Source: JBCCGG01 sp039029395
Lineage (GTDB): Bacteria > Pseudomonadota > Alphaproteobacteria > Kiloniellales > JAKSDN01
Reading direction: 5' to 3'
NCBI GenBank assembly: GCA_039029395.1
Contig: JBCCGG010000002.1
Location: 62,001-126,000, forward strand
DNA: 64,000 nucleotides
Shown: positions 58,281 through 64,000 of the stretch, in pieces
Layout: each line of letters starts with the position of its first letter
Position numbering within the stretch: position 1 is the first letter of the stretch
Position numbers and translations under genes: made by a program
The notes under the pieces: model-generated
What the model was told of the DNA's origin: nothing
Database searches by the model: none
Seen by the model: the letters and a program-made list of their open reading frames with translations, nothing else

Positions 58281-59260
58281 GCCTCTGGTTGACGAGTCAG
58301 CTGCAGGAAGATGTCCTCCAGATCGGTTTCCTCGGTGCTGACGTCGAGCACAGCGAGTTCGGCCGCGCTCACTGCGCTGAGAATATCGGAGACCGGGCTT
58401 TGGCTGGCCCGGTAGTGGAAGCGCAGGGTGTGAGGATCGATCAGCTCCGGCTCAAAGCGGGCGAGCGCCTCGGGCACGGCCTCCTGGGCGCCGGCCAGGG
58501 TCAAGGTCATAGTCTTGTTGTCCAGGCGGCGCAGCAGGGCGCGCGTGGTGTCGCAGGCGATCACCCGACCGTGGTTGATGATCGCGATGCGGTCGCACAG
58601 CTCCTCGGCCTCTTCCAGGTAGTGGGTGGTCAAGAGAACCGTGGTGCCGCGCCGGTTGAGCTCGCGCACCCGGCTCCAAAGCTGTTGGCGCAGCTCGATG
58701 TCGACGCCAGCGGTCGGCTCGTCGAGCACCAGGACCGGCGGGCTGTGGACCATGGCCTTGGCGACCATCAGGCGCCGGCGCATGCCGCCCGATAGGGTGC
58801 GGGCGTAGGCCTCGGCCTTGTCGTTCAGACCGAGCGAGGTGAGGATTTGGTCACTCTTGCGCTCGGCCGGCGGCACGCCGTAGAGCCCGGCCTGGAGCTC
58901 GAGCAGCTCGCGCGGCGTAAAGAAAGGATCGATGTTGAGCTCTTGGGGTACGACGCCGATGGCGGCGCGCGACTGGCGCGGATTGCGGTCGATGTCGGTG
59001 CCCCAGATCAGCGCCTGGCCGCTGGTCTTGTTGACCAGGCCGGCCAGAATGTTGATCAGGGTCGATTTTCCGGCGCCGGTGGGACCCAGAAGGCCGAACA
59101 GGCTGCCGCGCGGAATCTCCAGGTCGACGTCGACCAGCGCCTGCTTTGCGCCCGTTCGGCCGCTGCCGCGATAGGTCTTGTTGAGGCCGCGCACCTCGAC
59201 CGCGAAGGCCGGCAGGCTGGGCTGGCGCTCGTCGGCCGGGGAAGTGGTTGTTTGGGACAT
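58277..59260 (-). CDS. ABC transporter ATP-binding protein, CcmA/YadG-like exporter type
   Basis: This 327-residue ATPase has Walker A GPTGAGKS, signature LSGGMRRR, Walker B VLVLDEPTAGVD and H-loop THYLEEAEE, with a C-terminal extension of about 90 residues (TMTLTLAGAQEAVPEALARF). It resembles ATPases of ABC-2 type exporters (YadG). The usual permease partner gene (YadH-like) is not adjacent in the window. It is followed by the lipoprotein hydrolase with a 4-bp overlap. Confidence 0.88.
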   Translation of the reverse strand: MSQTTTSPADERQPSLPAFAVEVRGLNKTYRGSGRTGAKQALVDVDLEIPRGSLFGLLGPTGAGKSTLINILAGLVNKTSGQALIWGTDIDRNPRQSRAAIGVVPQELNIDPFFTPRELLELQAGLYGVPPAERKSDQILTSLGLNDKAEAYARTLSGGMRRRLMVAKAMVHSPPVLVLDEPTAGVDIELRQQLWSRVRELNRRGTTVLLTTHYLEEAEELCDRIAIINHGRVIACDTTRALLRRLDNKTMTLTLAGAQEAVPEALARFEPELIDPHTLRFHYRASQSPVSDILSAVSAAELAVLDVSTEETDLEDIFLQLTRQPEA

Positions 59261-59360
59261 GCGCGCGCCTTGCGCCTAAGTCGTTGATCGGGGCGCCGCA
59301 ATCGGTATCATTCGGCCCAGCCAGGGTCAACCGAGGCCCATAGGAGCAAGAGGACACGCC

Positions 59361-59537
59361 ATGGAGCCGCCGGAGATCTTGGAAAGCGACAGCGAGATCG
59401 TTTCCTGCGACGGCGGCGGGGGCGCGCTCGGTCATCCCCGGGTGTTCCTCAACATGGAGGGCAAGGGCCAGGTCGACTGCCCCTACTGCGGGCGCCGCTT
59501 CGTCCTGAAGGAAGGCGCCGCAGTCGGCGCCCACTAG
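59361..59537 (+). CDS. 58-residue zinc-finger protein, NDUFS6 homologue
   Basis: This small protein carries the CHCC zinc site of the NDUFS6-like zf-CHCC family: Cys16, His25 (GHPRVFL), Cys40 and Cys43 (CPYC). The mitochondrial counterpart is an accessory subunit of complex I, and short homologues are frequent in alphaproteobacteria. The gene has AGGAGCAAGAGGA shortly before the ATG. It converges on the haloacid dehalogenase gene; both stops share the palindrome CTAG (59534-59537). Confidence 0.85.
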   Translation: MEPPEILESDSEIVSCDGGGGALGHPRVFLNMEGKGQVDCPYCGRRFVLKEGAAVGAH

Positions 59538-60268
59538 CCCTCCACTTTCACCGCATCCGCCATGGCCCCCATGGTCGGGAACAGGAAGTCCACCTCCGGC
59601 TGCGCCTCCAGCTTGCGCGTGGCCCCCCAGTCGCCCCCTTTCGAAAGGCCCTGTCGGTCGATCCAGGCGTTGGCCAGGCCGAAGCGCCGGGCCGGGGCAT
59701 GGTCGTGAAACAGGCTCTGGGCCGTGTGCAGGATAGCGTCTTGCTCAAGCCCCAGGTCCTGCTTCAGGTGGGCCAGCATGTACTCGAAGTTCTTGGGATC
59801 GGGCTTGTAGGACCCGACGTCCTCGGCGGTGTAGATGGCGTCGAACTGGACTCCCAGCTTCTGGTTCGAGAGCGCGAAGCCGGCCCCGTTGACGTTCGAC
59901 AGGATGACCAGCTTGTAGCGGCTCTTTAGGAAGCGCAGCGCGTCGGCACTGTCGGGGAAGGCTGGCCAGGCGCCGATCGACTGGCCGAAGGCCTGGTCCA
60001 AATCGTCGCTCGTGGTGAGGCCGAGCTTGGCGGCGAAGCCGGCGTGGACCCGGCTCAAGAGCTCCGGATAGATGAGACCAGGCGTCTCGGCCTGTTGAGC
60101 GCTCTCGACCTCGGCGTAGGCCATCAAGGCGGCCCCGCGGGTGATGTCGGCTCGTCCGCTCGCCATGAGGAGCGGCTGGAGGGCGTCCCAGATGCCGCTC
60201 TCCCAGTCGATCAGGGTGCCGTAGCAGTCGAAGGTGAGGACCTTGTAGTCCGACAGGCGCTTGGTCAT
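59534..60268 (-). CDS. Haloacid dehalogenase type II (HAD superfamily)
   Basis: This 244-residue protein has the nucleophile motif LTFDCYGTLIDW (Asp near residue 14), Ser in LSNVNGAG, Lys in SYKPDP and the downstream SLFHDHAPAR segment. This is the L-2-haloacid dehalogenase type pattern, which hydrolyses 2-haloalkanoic acids with inversion. Many such annotated proteins act on other small phosphate or halo compounds. The nearby halogenase is suggestive but not in the same operon. Confidence 0.88.
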   Translation of the reverse strand: MTKRLSDYKVLTFDCYGTLIDWESGIWDALQPLLMASGRADITRGAALMAYAEVESAQQAETPGLIYPELLSRVHAGFAAKLGLTTSDDLDQAFGQSIGAWPAFPDSADALRFLKSRYKLVILSNVNGAGFALSNQKLGVQFDAIYTAEDVGSYKPDPKNFEYMLAHLKQDLGLEQDAILHTAQSLFHDHAPARRFGLANAWIDRQGLSKGGDWGATRKLEAQPEVDFLFPTMGAMADAVKVEG

Positions 60269-60337
60269 GGCGTGTCTCCGCTGATGTGCTGTGCCTTTAA
60301 TTAGACTGGACCGTCGCCTTGGTCTTGGCCGCGCCTC

Positions 60338-61120
60338 TCAAAGCTTGTGCCGGGACTCCTGGCCGCGCAGGGAGCGGCGAAACTCGGCCGGCGTGGTGCC
60401 CAATTTGCGCCGGAAGGCGCGGGTGAAAGCGCTCTGGTCGCCATAGCCGACCGCGAAGGCGATGTCGGCCAGCGAGCGCTCGCCCCGCTCCAGAAGCCGG
60501 GCCGCCTCGGTCAGCCGCCGCGTGGCAATGGTTTGGCCGGGCGAAGCGCCTAGCTCCTCGCGAAACAGCGCGTGCAGGCGGCTCGGGCTGAGTCCGGCGG
60601 CGCGCGCCACGTGGGCGATCTCGATCGGCTCGTTGTAGTGGCGGTCGATGAAGGCGAGCGCCCGGGCGATCACGGCCGACGCCCGGCTTGGCACGATCTC
60701 CAGGCGCCGCTCCAGGCTGCCCAGCAAAAGCTCGCAGGCACTGGCCGCCCGGGCGCCCTCCAGGCCGCTACCCTCGACCTCGAGCGCGAGGAACGTGAGC
60801 AGCCGCTCGAGCGCCGGGTCGATTTCTATGAAGGGCCGGGCAACCACGGTCTCCCAAAGTGCCTGATGGAGGCTTGGCCCGCCCTGAAGACCTGGGTCGC
60901 TGATATCGACCACCAGGCAGGTGGTGCCGACCGCGCCCTGGAAGCTGTGGTGCTCCCCGGCCGCGACCAGGGCGCCGCGCGCGGCCCTCACGCTGTCGCC
61001 CCGCCCGGCGATCTCCATTTCCAGACGCCCTTGGAGCGGCAGCACGAGCTGATGGTGGTCGTGGGCATGGACCAGCGCGTCGCCGCTGTACCGCCTCACC
61101 TCGATCCGCGCCTTGGCCAT
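60338..61120 (-). CDS. AraC-family transcriptional regulator
   Basis: This 260-residue protein has an N-terminal cupin-like sensing domain (HDHHQLVLPLQGRLEMEI) and a C-terminal double HTH from about residue 158 (IAHVARAAGLSPSRLHALFR and LADIAFAVGYGDQSAFTRAF). ATG 61120 with GGAGG about 8 nt upstream is used; a TTG five codons earlier is unlikely. The target is unknown. Confidence 0.88.
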   Translation of the reverse strand: MAKARIEVRRYSGDALVHAHDHHQLVLPLQGRLEMEIAGRGDSVRAARGALVAAGEHHSFQGAVGTTCLVVDISDPGLQGGPSLHQALWETVVARPFIEIDPALERLLTFLALEVEGSGLEGARAASACELLLGSLERRLEIVPSRASAVIARALAFIDRHYNEPIEIAHVARAAGLSPSRLHALFREELGASPGQTIATRRLTEAARLLERGERSLADIAFAVGYGDQSAFTRAFRRKLGTTPAEFRRSLRGQESRHKL

Positions 61121-61151
61121 GGCTGCCGCCTCCAATCGGGAGGCTGGCAGC

Positions 61152-61502
61152 CTAACCCATGGAGAGGCGGGCCGTCATGTGGGGGTGATAGGCGCAGAAA
61201 TAGTCGCTCGCGGTATCTTCGGTGACCTGGAGGGTCCAGCTCTGACCCCTTTCCAGCAGGCCGGAGTCCCAGGAGCCGTCGGCGGCGGTCGCGGTGTGGG
61301 GCGCAATGTCCCGGTTGGTCCAGGTAATCCGGTCGCCAGGGGTGACCGCGAGGCTCCGGGGCTGGAACGTGAGGCTCTTGATCTCCACCTCATGATCGCG
61401 CGGCGCGGCTGCCCGCGCACGCCCGGCCAGGGGCAGTAGGGCCAGCGCCGCCATCAGGCGACGCCGGGTCAAGGTCCCTACCAGATTGGTCGCCGCGGTC
61501 AC
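61152..61502 (-). CDS. Cupredoxin (plastocyanin-like), probably Tat-exported
   Basis: This 116-residue protein has an N-terminal TRRRLMAALALLPLAGRARA (Tat-like signal) and a blue-copper domain with His in IAPHTAT and the C-terminal ligand loop CAYHPHM (Cys, His, Met). The GTG start overlaps the stop of the DUF4142 gene (GTGA). It would carry electrons or copper in the periplasm. Confidence 0.85.
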   Translation of the reverse strand: MTAATNLVGTLTRRRLMAALALLPLAGRARAAAPRDHEVEIKSLTFQPRSLAVTPGDRITWTNRDIAPHTATAADGSWDSGLLERGQSWTLQVTEDTASDYFCAYHPHMTARLSMG

Positions 61503-62041
61503 TGGACCGCCTTGACCAGCATCTCGGCGTGATGCTCGTGACCCTTGAAGGTGACCAGAGCCTCCTCGAACAGCGCCTTGACCTGGGGTGTCTGGATGTT
61601 CGGGATGAAGACATTCTCGACCAGGCCGTTGACCGCCTTGTGATAGGCCAGCTCGTTCTCGGCGTAGCGCTTGTCGAAGTCCGGTCCCGACAATTGGGCC
61701 ATCTCGATGATCAGGGCATCGGCCTGTTTGTTGAGGTCTTGGCTCAGGAAGTTGTCCTGAGGCGCCACGTTGAGCTCGGTGACCAGGGCCAAGGCCGCCT
61801 CGTTGACAGCAGTATGGTCGCGGATCATGGTCTCTGCGAATTTGCGCACCTCGGGATGGCGCGACTTGGCGAGCGCCAGGTGGGCGTAGCGGATGTCGAT
61901 CTCGTCGGCGGTATAGGCGACGTGAGCGATCTCCAGATCGTTGAGCTTCTCCGGTGAGCCGGCTTGAACCGCCGTCGCCCAGGCGGCTGCACCCATCAAG
62001 AGGGCGGCCAGGGCGGTGCGGAAGTCGGATCTAACGGACAT
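61499..62041 (-). CDS. DUF4142-family exported protein
   Basis: This 180-residue protein has a signal peptide (cleavage after VQA, about residue 27) and a ferritin-like helical DUF4142 domain: DEIDIRYAHLALAKSRHPEV, then RKFAETMIRDHTAVNEAAL. Such proteins are often stress-induced; the biochemical role is not established. It is translationally coupled to the cupredoxin downstream, so a joint function in copper or redox stress is plausible. Confidence 0.85.
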   Translation of the reverse strand: MSVRSDFRTALAALLMGAAAWATAVQAGSPEKLNDLEIAHVAYTADEIDIRYAHLALAKSRHPEVRKFAETMIRDHTAVNEAALALVTELNVAPQDNFLSQDLNKQADALIIEMAQLSGPDFDKRYAENELAYHKAVNGLVENVFIPNIQTPQVKALFEEALVTFKGHEHHAEMLVKAVQ

Positions 62042-62194
62042 GGGATCTGTTCCTTCATTGCTGGGACAATTGCGAAAAGGGAGCTAACGGGGCCTTCCTT
62101 GGCCCGTGGCTGTTTCATAAATTGCTGGGCAAGAGCACACTTTCCATGCCAGAAAGTTCCGGATTTCTGCTCATTCGTTCGGAAATGGCCTACG

Positions 62195-63130
62195 ATGGAC
62201 GTGCTCAGCGACATTCTTGACCTGGTCCGCCTCCAGGGCTCGCTCTACTTTCGCACTGCCTTCAACGCGCCCTGGGGGGTCAAGGTACCGGCCTACAAGA
62301 ACGTCGCGCGCTTCCACCTGGTGGCCCGCGGCCAGTGCTGGATCACGGTCGACGGTCAGGAGCCGACGATCGCGCTCTCGACCGGCGATCTGATCCTGAT
62401 CCCCCACGGCTCGGGCCACACCCTGCGCGACGCACCGGACACCCCGGCCGAGACGGTCGAGCGTGTGCTCGAGGAGACCTGCTACCCTGGCGAGGGTGTC
62501 TTGGTCTATGGCGGGCCCGACCTGGGCAACGCGACCAGCCTGATCTGCGGCCACTTCGCCTTCGACGAGGCGGCCGGCCACCCGCTGCTCGACGCCTTGC
62601 CGCCCTTCATCCACGTCAAAGGCACCGAAAGCCTGAACGTCGTATGGCTGGAAAACGCCATGCGCTTCATGGGCCACGAGGCCGGCACCGGCAGGATCGG
62701 CAGCGAGGCCATCGTGCTGCGCCTGACCGAGATCATCTTCATTCAGGTGATCCGCACCTACGCCGAGGGTGCCGGCGCCGAGCAGCGCATCATCTCGGGC
62801 ATCGCCGACCCCCAAATCGGCCGGGCGCTCGCCGCCGTGCACCGCAGCCCCGAATCCCCCTGGACTCTGGAGAACCTGGCCCGCGAGGCCGGCCTGTCGC
62901 GCACCTCCTTCGTGCTGCGCTTCAACGAACTGATGGGCATGACCGCCCTGCAGTACCTGACCCGCTGGCGCACCCAGAAGGCGCGCAAGCTCTTGATCGA
63001 GGACACGATCCCGCCGGCCGAGGTGGCCGCGCGGGTCGGCTACCAGTCCGAGGCCGCCTTCGCCCGGGTCTTCAAAAAGCACTACGGGGTCGGCCCGGCG
63101 ACCTACCGGCGCCAGCGGGCGGCGCGGTAA
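62195..63130 (+). CDS. AraC-family regulator with cupin sensing domain
   Basis: This 311-residue protein has an N-terminal AraC-type cupin (VARGQCWITVDGQEPTIAL, LSTGDLILIPHGSGH) and a C-terminal HTH pair (LENLAREAGLSRTSFVLRFN; AEVAARVGYQSEAAFARVFK). The frame stays open upstream to 61964, but that part overlaps the divergent DUF4142 gene, so ATG 62195 is chosen. It lies 68 bp upstream of the CaiD-like gene on the same strand, so the two may be co-transcribed. Confidence 0.88.
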   Translation: MDVLSDILDLVRLQGSLYFRTAFNAPWGVKVPAYKNVARFHLVARGQCWITVDGQEPTIALSTGDLILIPHGSGHTLRDAPDTPAETVERVLEETCYPGEGVLVYGGPDLGNATSLICGHFAFDEAAGHPLLDALPPFIHVKGTESLNVVWLENAMRFMGHEAGTGRIGSEAIVLRLTEIIFIQVIRTYAEGAGAEQRIISGIADPQIGRALAAVHRSPESPWTLENLAREAGLSRTSFVLRFNELMGMTALQYLTRWRTQKARKLLIEDTIPPAEVAARVGYQSEAAFARVFKKHYGVGPATYRRQRAAR

Positions 63131-63198
63131 TCCCTTGCCAAGGCACGCCATCTCGCGGCAAGAGTCGTCCGTCATTACTCAAGGAGGCAAGCAGCGAG

Positions 63199-64000
63199 AT
63201 GAGCGAAGACGCGCCCCTGATCGTCGAGCGAAACGGCAAGGTGCTGGAGATCACCATGAACCGGCCGCCGGTCAATGCGATCAATTCCGATCTCTCCGAC
63301 CGCATGTATGAGGCCTTTTGCACCCTGCGGGACGACCCGGCGCTGACCCTGGGGCTGGTCACCGGCACGGGCGAGCGCTGCTTTTCCGCCGGCTGGGACT
63401 TGAAGGAGGTGACCGCGCGCGCGGATGAGGTGGAGAACGTCGCCCAGCTCGGCGTCACGCCGGGCGGCTTTGCCGGCTATACCGAGATGTGGGACCTCAA
63501 CAAGCCGGTGATCGCCGCGGTCAACGGCGCGACCATCGGCGGCGGCTTCGAGGTGGCGCTGGCCGCCGACATCATCCTGGCAGCCGACCACGTGGAGTTC
63601 TGGCTGCCCGAGATGGAGCGCGGCCTGCTGGCCGACGCCGGAGCGATCCAGCGCCTGCCCCGCCGGGTGCCCTACAACGTGGCCATGGAGCTGCTCTACA
63701 CCGGCCGCCGCTTGAGCGCCCAGGAGGCCAAGCACTGGGGCCTGGTTCACGAGGTCCTGCCGCTGGCCGACCTGATGCCGCGGGCACGGGAATTGGCCCA
63801 GCAGATCGCCGAGGGCGCGCCCTTGGCGCTCCAGGCCCTGAAAGAGGTGGTGCCGGCGATCGTCGACATGCCCCTGAAGGAGGCCTTCGCCTGCCTCAAG
63901 CCGGGGCAGTGCGAGCTGCCACTCTACAACAAGATGATGGCCTCGGAGGATTTCCTGGAAGGGCCGCGGGCCTTCGCCGAAAAGCGCAAGCCGGTATGGA
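63199..64000 (+). CDS. caiD: Carnitinyl-CoA dehydratase-like crotonase (3' cut by window)
   Basis: The visible 267 residues begin MSEDAPLIVERNGKVLEITM and show the crotonase fold: oxyanion region FSAGWDLKE and the IGGGFEVALAADIILA segment, with the catalytic acid region around LPEMERGL. The overall match, including GPRAFAEKRKPVW at the window end, is closest to CaiD, the crotonobetainyl/carnitinyl-CoA hydratase of carnitine metabolism. AAGGAGG lies about 9 nt before the ATG. Only a few residues are missing at the C-terminus. Other enoyl-CoA hydratases remain possible. Confidence 0.85.
   Translation, partial: MSEDAPLIVERNGKVLEITMNRPPVNAINSDLSDRMYEAFCTLRDDPALTLGLVTGTGERCFSAGWDLKEVTARADEVENVAQLGVTPGGFAGYTEMWDLNKPVIAAVNGATIGGGFEVALAADIILAADHVEFWLPEMERGLLADAGAIQRLPRRVPYNVAMELLYTGRRLSAQEAKHWGLVHEVLPLADLMPRARELAQQIAEGAPLALQALKEVVPAIVDMPLKEAFACLKPGQCELPLYNKMMASEDFLEGPRAFAEKRKPVW

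Overview
The window is GC-rich chromosomal DNA with G/C-ending codons. Its gene families point to an alphaproteobacterium, probably a Rhodospirillales-like free-living respirer: an IalB-type protein, a 58-residue NDUFS6-like zinc protein, FixL/FixJ-like and other two-component genes, polyamine and dipeptide ABC systems, and a CaiD-type hydratase. This placement is inferred from gene content; no rRNA or marker gene is present.

Region 1 (1-10,251) is a respiratory island. The tail of an EB_dh-type cytochrome and a blue-copper protein face an eight-gene minus-strand operon: a 59-residue membrane peptide, a CuA subunit II, a heme-copper subunit I, CtaB, a SCO protein, a cytochrome b/2[4Fe-4S]/MvhD-like fusion, a small anchored protein and a bacteriohemerythrin. 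Subunit I keeps all metal-binding histidines but has Gln where oxygen reductases have the cross-linked active-site Tyr. This suggests a CuA-containing NO reductase of the recently proposed divergent (eNOR-like) lineages rather than an ordinary oxidase. A second SCO gene, a Crp/Fnr regulator without FNR-type cysteines, and hemN follow. Three FNR/DNR-type boxes lie in the two intergenic regions.

Region 2 (10,296-24,100) is uptake: a polyamine-type ABC operon ending in an SMP-30 protein, a divergent LuxR regulator, and an amidohydrolase (N-carbamoyl-amino-acid/allantoate type) divergent from a dipeptide-type ABC operon whose permease and ATPase are fused. That operon ends with a GntR/FCD gene, and two near-identical 14-bp palindromes sit in the divergent promoter.

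Region 3 (24,122-34,921) is envelope sensing and partner switching: a HATPase anti-sigma-like protein, a FecR-domain protein, an OmpA lipoprotein, a CHASE2-PP2C phosphatase, a metallo-beta-lactamase-fold protein, a STAS protein and a FixL/FixJ-like pair. A secreted protein, a trypsin-like lipoprotein, a TlpA thioredoxin and a lipoprotein with eight 23-residue VPAxY repeats plus a peptidoglycan-binding domain follow.

Region 4 (35,316-43,465) has two intact solute-binding proteins and one decayed one with no transporter genes, followed by a hybrid kinase, a CheY-like protein and a class III cyclase. It reads as a ligand-to-cyclic-nucleotide cascade.

Region 5 (43,604-55,359) has an IalB protein and a giant glycine-rich autotransporter (about 2,527 aa). 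Then comes a decayed zone: a truncated transketolase, an IS1182-type transposase remnant and a frameshifted cyclase, ending at tRNA-Arg(CCG).

Region 6 (55,360-64,000) holds an orphan flavin-dependent halogenase, a lipoprotein hydrolase/ABC ATPase pair, the NDUFS6-like protein, a haloacid dehalogenase, two AraC regulators, a cupredoxin/DUF4142 pair and a CaiD-like gene cut by the window end.
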